From Fragilariopsis cylindrus CCMP1102 (taxonomy: Eukaryota > Bacillariophyta > Bacillariophyceae > Bacillariales > Bacillariaceae), in assembly GCA_900095095.1 (NCBI GenBank), contig FMBT01000432.1, positions 48,046 through 112,045 on the forward strand: a stretch of DNA of 64,000 nucleotides. The letters are read 5' to 3'. The notes under the pieces are model-generated. The model worked only from the letters and a program-made list of their open reading frames with translations. It did not search any database and was not told where the DNA came from. This document shows, piece after piece, positions 45,002-56,435 of this stretch; position 1 is the stretch's first letter, and every line of letters starts with the position of its first letter. Position numbers and translations under genes: made by a program.

Positions 45002-48000
45002 TTCTTCTTCTGATCAGGTCAAGGTAAAAAGAAGTGATGGTGATTCATCAAATAGAAATATCGAAGGTCGAGAAATCGACACAAGCATGATAACTACAAA
45101 AGAAATTATCTTGGAACAAATATGCAGTTTAGGGACAGCAGGTCAAAACGAAAATTTGACTACTACGTCTATGTCAGATTCATCTTCAGAGCATACTGAA
45201 AACAAAAGTATGGTAATTGACGAACACGATAGGAAACCAGCAGCAAGCAATCGGCTAGGACGCACACAACAAGAAGAAGAACTTACTACTACTAAAGAAA
45301 TTAATTTGGAACGTAGTACTTCAGGTATTGGTCAAGACGCAAATTGACTACTAGATCGAATTTTTCGTCAGAAGCAAGTGAGGATACTGAAGACAAAAAC
45401 ATCATCGAAAAAGAAAAACTGCCATCATCAAACGATCGCCGTGGGTGCAAAGAAGAAGAACTGTCGGAATCAATACAATTGTGCTACAACATCAACAACA
45501 ACAACAACAACAACAACAGCAGCAGCAACAACAAACGTCAAAAAATAACGTACGCGATTGTACAGGAGGAGCATCAGAATAAATTAGCAGAGCATCAAAA
45601 ACGTAAGGATGATGTGAATAAGTTCAGCTCCGTTCGAGAGGTTGAAGTAGGAGTCGAATCGTGCATGCGATGTGGATTTATTCTTCCTAGTGTCCAAACG
45701 GGAAGCGATATATGCACTAAAACGGGTTGGTGTCAGAGTTGCGCTCGCATACCGCCTCACGTTAGTGGGAATATGCTAAGAGAATTTCAGGACTTATTAG
45801 AGAAACCAACAGTACGGAATCGCCAACAATATGAAGAAGAAGAAGAATTGTTGGAAACAAATACAAGCATCAGCAACACAAACAAACGTCAAAAAATATC
45901 TTCGGTGATTGTACATCGTTGGCAAAAGGTCTTGAAGCCATCCTTGGTAAAGGGTCCATGGACAGCTGAGGAAGATCGCAAGGTGGTTGAGCTTGTGAAG
46001 AAGCATGGAGCAAAATGGTCCTTGATTGCAACTAATCTTCCGGGAAGAATCGGAAAGCAATGTCGTGAACGCTGGCATAATCATCTAAACCCGGACATTT
46101 CAAAAGAGGCATGGAAAGAAGATGAGGACAGAACAATATTGGAATCCCATATAACACTTGGTAATCGATGGACTGAGATTGCAAAGATGTTGCCAGGACG
46201 GTACGTAAAAACTCTCCTGTCTCTTTAATTTAATTGTGTTTTCCTATAATTCTCCAAAATCAATCATAATCCAAAACTCGTCACTTACTAAAACTCTTTT
46301 GACCATGATATATATTTGGATACAACAGAACGGATAACGCCATAAAAAATCATTGGAATTCATCTATGCGAAGAAAGATTGAAAAGTTTCTAGCCAGGAA
46401 ACAAGGTGTAGATGAGACCAATATCCATTACACTGAAGACGGACGATTCGATTTCATGGGTGATTTGGAAGGTGTCCTTAATGCAGTTCGGGGGAGAGAT
46501 AGTACTGGGAAAAAAATGAGTAAAGCTGATCGTAGTACGGCAAAGAAGGGTAGTACCGCCAAGAAAAACCAACAAGAACAGAAGCACGAAAAAATAGCAC
46601 TAGATTTCGAAGATAAAGCTACTGATACGTGCACCACCAACATTTTACTACCAAAGTTATTGAGACAAATCTATACGGATGAATTCGATTTGACGATGAA
46701 TCAAGTTGAAGACAAGGAAATTGAACTGAATGAGCAACAAGTCGTTATGATTAGAAAAGTAGTCAAAGATGCATTTTCGAATATGAGAGTAGAGACCTTA
46801 GAGAAGATCAGTGGCTTGACGGACGAGAAAATTTCAAGTTTCATTCTTCGTAAGTAAACTTACACTAGCTCTTTCATCGATTTGCATCTTCCCTTACTAA
46901 TTCTAATCCTTTTTTGTTTCCTTTGAATAATTGTTCTACTGTTTCTTTAATTATGATTTGTACCAATAGAGACCTATAACATGGTGGACACATGTGATCC
47001 AACTATTTGCTGTTGGTCTGAAGACGGAACACATTTTATTGTGAAGGACACTAAGAAATTCGAAACTGAAATAATTCCTCAATATTTCAGAACCTTTAAA
47101 ATACAATCGTTTCTGAAGTATGAACGACAACTACAATCGTTTTTTTTAACATCTACAGAATCACTCCCGAAATCAACCACCTATAGATTCCGTAGATTTT
47201 ACCATCCAAACTTTCAAAGTGGGAGATTGGATCTATTAAAGGAAATCAAGCCACGAAAGAGAGACGCTAGATTTTCTGATGAAAACATCAGCGCAAGTAC
47301 AGATAAAAAAAAAGTTAATAAGACCGGAATATGCACTTCTACGATGTGCAAAGATAGCATCGATGTCGACCAAAAATCTAAATTGTCCGTTTCCACTAGT
47401 AGTGAAAAGTCTCGGATTGGTAAATCAGCATCAAAAATTAGTAGCAGCAATGATATCAAAAGTAAAACGACAAGCTCAGAAATCTGTGCCAACACATCCT
47501 TCTTGGCCGACGCGGAAATTCCAATTTTTATTCGAAGTAAGTAGATTTGATCATTTTTTTTAATGCTGAATTTCACATACTCTCTCTAATATGAATCTTG
47601 TTTTCTTTGGATGATTGAATTTTATGGTATTCTTTCTTTCGTTACCTGAAATAAACATATCGACGACTTTGATTTTTTACAATAATAATCCCAATAAAGA
47701 GACGTATCACATGATCAATACATGTGATGATCCATGTGTTTGTTCTTGGTCTATTAACGGAACTTATTTTGCCGTAATGAACGAGTCGAAATTCGAAGAA
47801 GAAATTATTCCCCAATTTTTCAAAGGTAACAAGTTTGCATCATTTGTACGTCAATTGAATTATTATGGATTCCATAAGAAAAGGAATAGTGAAATTAGTA
47901 TTCGGATCGATGCTGCAACTGCTAATTACTGTGAATTTTATCATCCAAAATTCAAGCAGGGACGAACGGATTTATTAAAGGATGTAAAGCGTCTTAATCA

Positions 48001-48598
48001 ACGACTAAATGCTTCAAGCAGCGATATAGATACAGATACAGATACGATGACCTACATCGAGGAGCCCAATGAGAATGATATTCTTCTAGGTAGAGGAGGA
48101 AAGAACAACCAATGGACTGGTAACGACAGGCTTCGAACTATGGCACAGCGTCGTTGTATCGAGTATGGAACAGCACAAAAGAGGGCAAAGTCCGGTAATA
48201 TCACGAGAATTAGTTCAAGGTGTACAGAATCTGGATCCTCCAGGACGATTTTACGTGAATGTTCGAACACAAAGGGATCGGTACGATGGGAGGTTGCAAC
48301 GGACAAGGTTGCAAGAGAGAAGACATCGCAAGTACTTCGAGATGCAAATGAAGTTACCAAGAGTACTTTGGTCGATGATGAAGACAAATACAATGATGAT
48401 CAAGTACAAAACAACATTATCAGTACTACTGTTACACCGATCAACCGTCATCCTCCTTCTCCTTCTCATATTTTACAAAGCAACATTGAATGTAGAATTC
48501 TTGACAACGATTCCTGTGATAATAAAGCAGGAGTTTCCGGGGAGTATTATGATAGTGACTGTAACAGTACCGACAGTGACAGTGATTTAGTCTTTTGA
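44730..48598 (+). CDS. R2R3-MYB / HSF / HSF / LGRGG-domain fusion transcription factor
   Basis: Four exons: 44730-46200, 46329-46849, 46970-47536 and 47700-48598; about 1,152 residues. The start is the first ATG, as the open frame upstream begins with TTG. A Ser/Pro tract and two diverged internal repeats (LTT..S....SE.TE..K) come first. One missing base near 45340 is needed between those repeats. A Cys cluster (CMRCG, CTKTGWCQSC) lies around 312-345. R2R3-MYB spans about 408-515: KGPWTAEEDR, GRIGKQCRERW, SKEAWKEDED, then GRTDNAIKNHW across intron 1. HSF domain 1 begins at exon 3 (QTYNMVDT, FYHPNFQSGRLDLLKEI) and HSF domain 2 at exon 4 (FIRKTYHMINT, FASFVRQLNYYGFHKK, FYHPKFKQGRTDLLKDV). The tail has NDILLGRGGKNN and KVAREKTSQVLRDA, a stramenopile domain I believe is DUF6824. 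Splice sites are canonical and rebuild both HSF starts exactly. Likely a nuclear regulator. Confidence 0.85.
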
Positions 48599-49106
48599 GA
48601 AAAAAATTGGGAAACGATCGTTGTATGTGGGGTGGGGGGGGGCAACAATATTCTTTCTTCAAATTGTAGTAGTGGTGATAATGCATATATCGGGAGGGGG
48701 TGGGGTGGAGGGTCGGATGACTGTAATACTACGCCAAAACCACAAGAGAATACTAATAATATAGGAATTTCGCTGGTTCAATAATGTATCATGAATATGT
48801 TATATATATAATACCCTTCGATAAATGAAATAGTCTTACAAAATATATACACAGTGATACAATACACCGAAAACCAAATTGTATAGAATGATGCATCAAT
48901 GGTTTACTATACTATATATTCGTTTTTCTTTTTTCGTATAGCAACATTCATTTTAATAAATGTTCCTTTTACTGTAATTGTTTTCTACTATATTGCATTT
49001 TATTATTCTTGTTATTTGTTCAATTACTCCTATTCCTACTTCGAAGTTTTCTTTTGTTTCATAACAGGGAGTTTTCAAATTATACTGAATCCTCCTGTTC
49101 ATTCAT
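48599..49106. other. 3' flank of the fusion gene with G-rich runs
   Basis: Contains GGGGTGGGGGGGG at about 48629-48641 and a perfect four-run quadruplex motif (GGGAGGGGGTGGGGTGGAGG plus G) at 48692-48712, both on the coding strand just after the stop. The remainder is AT-rich. No gene is seen. Confidence 0.6.
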
Positions 49107-49635
49107 TCATTCTGAATTGTATCGTAATTTAATACGTTCATAGGTTGAACCAAAGGATACACCAATACCAGTTGCAACCGATGCTGCTCTACGTCCATTA
49201 CCACTCCGTAAAAATATCACACCAAACAATCCACCAGCAACAGCACCAACTGCAGTTTTAATTAATGCTGTTGTTTTGTTTTTGTCGTTACATTTGTGTC
49301 AGAAAAGAACAAGATGAAAGGAGATTATTTAGTCATAATTAGAAGAATGAATTCAAAAAAAATCAAATTATTTAAATCAATCATGTTTCATTTAAATTAC
49401 AATAAATTTATTACTACATACCTTGTTCAATATCATCTTCAATTCCATTTGGTAAAGTCCAGGATGACGACGACGTGGACGACAATGTCGTAGTATTAGT
49501 CGGCGACGATGGCGACGGTGTCGTATTAATAGTGGTTGTTGTGGCGACGGCAGGAACAGATGTTGTTGTTGACGATTCACTACTATTATTATTGTGTTCT
49601 TGTTCTTGTGATGACGATGACGATGACGATGACAT
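49107..49635 (-). CDS. MIC10: Mic10-like subunit of the MICOS complex (two exons)
   Basis: Small inner-mitochondrial-membrane protein that shapes crista junctions. Exon 1 is 49635-49422 and exon 2 is 49267-49107; the intron starts GTATGT and ends CAACAG, rebuilding an Ala codon. The 124-residue product has a long Ser/Thr-rich N-terminus, then IKTAVGAVAGGLFGVIFLR and ASVATGIGVSFGSTYERIK. These are two hydrophobic segments with Gly-repeat motifs joined by a short basic loop (RSGNGRR). This is the hairpin layout of Mic10, whose Gly motifs drive oligomerisation. The N-terminus is longer than usual. An in-frame upstream ATG at 49671 would add 12 residues. The exon 2 frame is too short to be found by simple ORF calling. 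Confidence 0.75.
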
Positions 49636-50804
49636 GCTTTTTCGTTTCGTTATTTTTATAAATGAAATCAAGCAAGGTTCGTTTCAGAAGGAAGCAATAG
49701 AGAGAAAGGAAAGTCAAGGGAAATAATAGAGAGATGAAGATAAGAAGATCGTTTCTATGATGTGATTGTTGAGTCGTCTAGCTATGGCTAAGAAGCTGTG
49801 TGTGTGTTGTGTGTTTTGTTTGTATTGATTCTCTGTTGTCAATGAATAAAAACTTAAACTCTATTGTAATGAAAGATATTCTTTGGTACGTCCAAAAACA
49901 GCTAATTTAGTCCCAAATCCCTAAAAAGTCCCCTCCCCCAAATTGAATACTTGAAGTTAATCAAGATTTATTTCGAAAAAGGACCTAACGACATCAACGC
50001 GTTTAAAACTTATCGTGGTGACTGCCTTACGTTTTATTTAAAATAAAATTTCAAAAAAAAAATGCAGTTTCATGTACAGTAAAAGGATGGCTTGACTTGC
50101 TCGTAAAATCAATCAATCATCATAATTGACGAATGAATCATTTTTTAATGCATCAGCATGCTCCGAACAAATAAATTTTCTTGTGTGTTTATCTTCTTTC
50201 ACATCAACCCCATCAATCACGCACCATCCCTGTAATGTCTCACCTCACATCTTCTACCGTACCGTACAAGCAAGCACATCAGGGAAACCGCCTCGAGTTA
50301 GCTACAGTATTACTATAATCAAGTACAGCACCCTCCATTAATAGCTAGTTAGGAGACTCGACTCGATAGCTACTTGGCTCGACACTTCTCGATTCATTTC
50401 ATCAAATCATATCAAATCAAAACGTCGGTATTCGTCTTCGCGTCTTCATCCTTCACTTTTGATTAAGAATCACAGCACACAAACTAAACACTCTCCCCCT
50501 ACAGTGCAGTATCTTCTGTTGACCACAAATCACACCCAACCCACCCACCCATCCCTCGTACTGTACTTCACATTCCGTTTGAATTCAAAGCCAAATTCAA
50601 ATTCAATTTAATTTACATTACGATTCAAATCAATTGCTTCCTTACTTCTTGACTTGACTTTGACTTCAGGCGGGGGTTGCAAAGAACTATCATCGACGGG
50701 ACGGGACGACGACAGGACGAAGGTAGAAGGTACACTACAGGTACCGTATTCTACAATTTATCTCACAAAAACAAAAAAGAAGGACGAGTTAAAAAATCAA
50801 ATTA
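49636..50804. other. Divergent promoter region
   Basis: Lies between the Mic10-like gene (minus) and the kinase gene (plus). It contains CTACCGTACCGTACAAG (about 50253), ATGTACAGTAAAA (about 50074), CTACAGTATTAC (about 50302) and CGTACTGTACTTC (about 50557). No gene is seen. Confidence 0.5.
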
Positions 50805-53565
50805 ATGATGATGGCAGATCATCTTTATTCGAAAAGAAGAAAACGAATCTGTTGTGATGATGGACAACAACGACAATCTCGACGACGACAACGGACGCAT
50901 CATCATTATCCGTTGATGGGATCATCATCCCCCTTCGTACTGTTGCTGATACTAATACTGACACTACTAATATCAATGACATACAATAGCAGCAGCAGCA
51001 CCATAGAAGCCTTGATCGGTGGTCGACATCATCTTCCGACAACAAATAGAAAATTACCTCAACAGCAACAGCCGCCTAAACCATCAGTCGGTATATCATC
51101 ATCATCATCATCGTCATTATTTAAATTGTATGCTAATACTCCACGACGGACACGTAGAATTGATGAAATATTATTTGGTGATGATGATGATGATGATAAT
51201 AATAATAATAATGATCCAAATGTTGATGATGATGAATGTGATGTATCATCTTATAATGATTTAACAATGTCCGTCAATTCATTACAATCGACATTAGCTG
51301 CCGAACAACAAAAAGCCTCGACATTAGCAGTGAAATTAGCAAATGCGGAATCTGTGATTGCCGAACAAAAGAAACGATTAGAAACGAAGAAAAAATCATT
51401 AGCGATCAAAGATCAAAAATTAAAAGAATTGGAACAAAAATTTAATGCTTCCTTTAATACGAATAATAGTAAAAATCAACCAATACGACCACCCCGGCCA
51501 CCCTCTTTGCCTGTCAACAAGAATACAGTAACAGCAGCAACAACAACAAAGAAAACAACCACAATTTTTCCACCTGTACCATGGCAATATCCACCATTAA
51601 CATCCAAAGAAAGACAATATCCATTAATATCCTATTGGTCAATTAATACAAATTCCGATGAAATTACTGGTACTGTGACATGTCATCCATCTATACCAGA
51701 TGGTACCACTATTGTAACATCATCGTTAAAATGGGGTCTTACTGATACAAATCCTGATGATACAAAAAGTAAAATTTTGAATGAAAATTATAATGTTATA
51801 TATAAACAAGAAGGTGCACCAGCAACTGTTGTAACAACACAATCCGGATCCAAATATCAATTAGGTGAAAAAAAGATACAACAGCAGTCACAACAGCCAC
51901 AGTCACAGTTTGGACAGCAGTCACAGTCACAGCCATCTTCTCAACAACAACAACAACAACAACCACCACCACCACAACCACAACCAGTACATCCATCCAA
52001 TAAATTATATCCAAATTTAGAATATAAATTAACTGGACAATCCATATCCAATGGATTTGGGACCAAATATTTATTAGCGGGTATACCAAAACGGAAACCA
52101 TCTGGACGATGTGAAATTATTATGGCCTATAAAGCGGATGAACAATCACGTCCCATTCTGAATACTGGAAGTAATAGTAACGGTAGTGGTGATGTATATA
52201 TTGTAAAATTAAGTAAACTTAAGGAAAAACTAGAGAGAGAATATAATAATTATTGTCGTGTACAAGAAAATAATCAACAACCATCACAACAAACTAACAA
52301 TGATGTAACAAACAACAACAGCAATGATTGGATGGGTGGTATGACAAACATGTTATTTGGTGACAACAACAATAACGGCAGTAGTAATTCAAATTCAAAT
52401 AGTTCTCCATTTGTAAAATGTTACGATTTTTTACCAGTATGTGAAGGATCAATTATATATGCACAACATTCGGCATTAATATTAGAAAAAGGATATGAAG
52501 ATTTACGTGATTATGAATATAAATTACAAACACAAACTCAAAATCAAAATGGACAGGATCAAAATCAAAATGACCTAACAAATGCAAATGCAAAGATGCA
52601 GCTAGATGGTATAATGAATCCAATATTAGTACAAGCATCATTATTAAGTGCCGCAAAGTGTTTAGATATATTACATAATAAAGCACGTCTTGTCTATACT
52701 GATTTAAAAGCTGAAAATTTAATTTTTATGTCATCCAATGATCAACAACTTAGTAATGCTAATATTAATATTAAAGGTATTGATTTAGAAAGTTGTATAT
52801 CAGTAAAAGGTCATCCATTAGATTATACACCGGAAGCATGTCCACCAGAATTTGCTATTAAACATTTAAATGGACAAGCATATGATTTTACATTAGAGTA
52901 TAGTTATGATATATGGGTAAGTAAATAGTTTTGGTTTTAGTTTCAGTTGTTCTTTTCTAGCAATGTGAATCAAAACTTGACTAACAGTGAATCTCTCTCT
53001 TCTCCTCCGTGTCCCTATCTTTCTCTCTTTCTCTTTCTCTCTTATTCATCGATCGATCTATCGATCGTCGTATCTACCTATCATTTTTATTGGTATCTAT
53101 CATACCACACCACACCACTCACTATCACCTTCACCAATACAGTCTTTTGGTATGTTAGCATATGAATTAGCAACTGGACGTGCATACTTTAAAGGTAAAA
53201 CACCACCACAAATAATGAAAATATTAGGACGTTCATCAACAGAAGGTGGATTTCAACCACCATTATCAGCTATGACAAATATTAATGCTGGTAATGGTAA
53301 TTATAATAATGACAATGAAGCAATAATAATACAAGATAAACATTTAATCGATCTGATACGTTCATGTCTTCAAGTTGATCCAAGATATCGTATTAATGTA
53401 AATCAAATATTACGTCATTCCTATTTTAAACAACAATTACGTTTGAGTCAAAATCAAGGTCAACAACGTCCAATTCAACAACAACAACAACAACCATTAC
53501 AATCACCACCACAATCACCACAGCAGCAACAACAACCAGGTGGTGATGGTGGTACATTCTGGTAG
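50805..53565 (+). CDS. Membrane-anchored divergent protein kinase (two exons)
   Basis: Exon 1 is 50805-52916 and exon 2 is 53143-53565; the intron is GTAAGT to ACAG; 844 residues. Three consecutive ATGs open the frame; the first is used. A basic N-terminus and a hydrophobic segment (about 42-62) suggest a signal anchor or a cleaved targeting peptide. A coiled coil lies at about 160-215. The C-terminal third has a kinase fold: KCLDILHNKARLVYTDLKAEN (catalytic loop, with Tyr-Thr-Asp in place of His-Arg-Asp), KGIDLESC (position of Asp-Phe-Gly; Asp kept), YTPEACPPEF (APE-like) and YDIWSFGMLAYELATGR spanning the intron. A clear Gly-rich loop and VAIK Lys were not found. Activity is therefore uncertain. 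Long Gln/Asn/Pro inserts break up the domain, and a Gln/Pro tail ends it. Confidence 0.75.
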
Positions 53566-54644
53566 CGAAATCATTTTTGCGTATAGTATAACGTCGTCAT
53601 CGTCATCTTCAGTCGGCGAGAACATTATGATAGGATATTAATAGGATAGAAAGAAAAACGGAAAATGGAGAATCGATGCTAACGATACTACTGTACTCCT
53701 ACTACTAGAAGTGGCTACTCTACATGTTTTGCATATACCGTATTATGGCAACACACCAAAGCAAGGCCAATCATACTGTACACCAATATCAAAAGAAGCA
53801 AAGAAAACCACCACAGTATTAGACGCAGTTCGTATTTTACTATAATGTATATAAATCACACAAGCTATTATATTACATTATCTTATATTATATTATATTA
53901 TATTATATTATATTATATTATATTATACACATACAATTGTATCTCTTGCCGTCGTTATGATTATTCCCGTTAATTTTTCTGGATAAACAGTAATTAAACG
54001 AGTACAGTACTTTATTCAATATTATCTACTGTACTCTACCGTACTGTGGGATTGTAGTCGTACTGTACTACAATTATCTTCGTCGCGCAAGTTCGCGTTT
54101 ATTTATCAAAAAATTGATATTAAAGTAAACTCATTGGTGGTACGTTCGTATGTGTACTGGAAGTACTAGGACCTATTAGTAAGGTATGTTTGTAGTTTAC
54201 TTCTTCCTTTAAGAAGAATTTACTTTTCATCTCATCTTGGTCTTCCGCTACCAAAAGAATGAGAAGACAACGAAGAAGCGCCACCACAAGTTGGACCTGC
54301 TGATGGAGCTGGGGGTGTGCTCGTACCAAATACGAACATCGATGCGCCACTACTAGTACCAAAAGTAGGAGAAGAAGATGAAGCACTACTGTAGTACCAA
54401 CAGGTGGACCTGTCGCGACGATGATGATTGGTGTTACTAGTACAACCAAAAGTAGAAGATCATTATCTCTATGCATTACAGTACTGAATGTCATGTTCAC
54501 TACACTATCACAAACTCTGCACTATCCCAAACTGATATAACAACACCATCATATATTATAATCATCATCGCAAGCAAACAAAAGCAAACCAAGCAAAACT
54601 TTAGTAGGAACTACTGTACTGTACTGTATAGCTTCTTTATAACG
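53566..54644. other. Intergenic region with a pentanucleotide microsatellite
   Basis: Contains an (ATATT)n tract at about 53882-53927 and a dense group of TACTGTA/TACCGTA words at 54003-54066 and 54611-54630. A possible gene fragment at 54120-54480 (minus) is listed separately. Confidence 0.5.
54120..54480 (-). pseudogene. Possible FG-rich protein fragment
   Basis: Reading the minus strand across two frames gives TFGTSSGASMFVFGTS, APSAGPTCGGASSLS and SHSFGSGRP, the kind of FG-and-Ser/Thr sequence found in FG nucleoporins. An upstream STFGCTSNTN follows the same pattern. There is no long open frame and no flanking exon. It could be a relic, or chance low-complexity sequence. Confidence 0.25.
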
Positions 54645-55924
54645 ATGGCGAAAATTCGAAAATCATCAACACGGCAAACACCGCGACGATTGTATAGTAA
54701 GTGTCTAGGCGGCGGTGGGGGCGGGATCATCAGCTTACTGGGACTCGGGTCTCTGTTATTAGTCTTTCTTGTTTCTGCTACCATACTTTATTTGCATGTC
54801 AACTTCTATTATACCAATCGTGATGATTATAATTATTTGTCATCTAGTACTAATATCAATAATAATGAGGAGAATAGTATCATTCCAAAAATAACAAACG
54901 TTGGTGATGGTGGACCTTCTTCTTCTGCTGCTTCTGCTGCTTCTTCTTCTTTTTCCATGTCGGCAGCAGCATACAAACAATCCTTTGGTTTGTTTGATGA
55001 TATATCGGAACCCATGTGGAATCGGATGCGTGATACAGCAAGACGAACAGGATGGTATACAAATCCAACAAATCCACTGTACAAAGTAAAGGATGAATCA
55101 TTTTGGCTGGGCAATAACTTGTATCCAAATTTTCATTGTCCACATATTGAACGTGTCGGTGGAGGGGAGGGAACAAAATTCTTATGTTATCCACATCGAT
55201 TAGTGGATCGTCCTGAAGAGAAGAAACAGAAAAAGAAAGAATGTCTTATCTATTCTGTTGGTTGTGCTGGAGATTTTAACTTTGAGGATGCAATGTCTCT
55301 GAAGTATAACAAAGAATGTGAAATACATGTTTTTGATCCAGCAGATTGGACCAGAAAAAATGATATCGAGAATAAGAATATACATTACCATCCATGGGGA
55401 CTTGTTAGTACCTACGATAAGAATCATAAGAGTGTCGTTTGGCCGAAAGGTCGTGGTGGTGGTTTTAAAACCTTTCAAGAATCGTTAGATATACTGGGAC
55501 ATCAAAATCGTACAGTTGATATATTCAAAATCGACTGTGAGGGTTGTGAATGGTCCACGCATAAGGATTGGATTGGTTTCGGTAAGATGACTTACTTATT
55601 TATTTATTTATCTCGTTGCCGTTTTATTTTATATTATTTTATTTTGTTTTATTTCATTCCTATACGGTCTAAATTCTAATAATGCCTTTACCCTTAATTT
55701 CTTCCTCTTTATATTATATAGGATTCCGTCAAATTTTAGTAGAAACCCACGGCGTACCGCAACCAACGGGAGGAAAGGGTCGATGGTATCAAGATCCGAT
55801 GAACGTAACAGATTATTTTCAAGATTTTAAAGATAATGGATATGTTCTTTTTAATAGAGATCCAAATGGGCAATTAGGAATGGAATTGGCATTTTTGAAA
55901 CTTGATAAAGATTTTTATGGATGA
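54645..55924 (+). CDS. Type II membrane methyltransferase-like protein (Methyltransf_22/METTL24-like)
   Basis: Exon 1 is 54645-55581 and exon 2 is 55722-55924; the intron is GTAAGA to TATATAG; 379 residues. The start at 54645 (MAKIRKSS) was chosen because it gives a basic cytosolic tail followed by a membrane anchor (about 29-50), a Golgi/ER type II layout. The lumenal part has a Ser tract, then WNRMRDTARRTGWY, CLIYSVGCAGDFNFEDAM (motif I-like), EIHVFDPADWTR (acidic loop and FDP), VDIFKIDCEGCEW and ILVETHG. These match METTL24-like proteins. Substrate unknown; glycan or protein modification in the secretory pathway is inference. The frame is intact. Confidence 0.8.
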
Positions 55925-56435
55925 TATATATATATATATAAACAAAATGAAAACAGATTACTGATGGCTTTTTAAATGATAGCTAAATGAGAGTTCGGTG
56001 TATTCTAAATTGGAGGAGAAGACGAAGAGGAATATGCAATTTGCGAGTGCAAAACGCAATGAATAGTAGATGTGAAGATAATCCTCATCATCGTTATCCT
56101 CCATCGATACTAGTAAGGTCTAGGCTACAACAACTACTCTACACTACTGTACATAAATTCATTTCTTTAATCATCGTATATTTATTATTATTTATTATTA
56201 AGAGCTTCGTCTTCGTTCGTTCCCGATGTTGTTTACTTTTTAGTATTTTCGTCTTATCTTGTCTTTTCCGTATCATTATAGTTTAAATAGAAAGTTTTGA
56301 TGCATTGCTGTGATGATGATTTGGTGATATGTCTATGTATCGTGCTTCATCTTAAGTAGTACGTGCTAACATTACATTACATTACTTGTCCGTCGCGTCG
56401 CGTCGCGTCGCGTATTGCGGTATTGCGTTACTCTT
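55925..56435. other. Convergent 3' flanks
   Basis: Holds a (TA)n run at about 55923-55940 and a CGTCG tandem at about 56393-56412. No gene is seen. Confidence 0.5.

Noticed and set aside
46981-48598. HSF exons as two separate HSF genes downstream of a MYB gene
   Set aside because: The exons have no usable start codon ahead of the domains, and splice sites rebuild the domain starts exactly in phase with the MYB exons.
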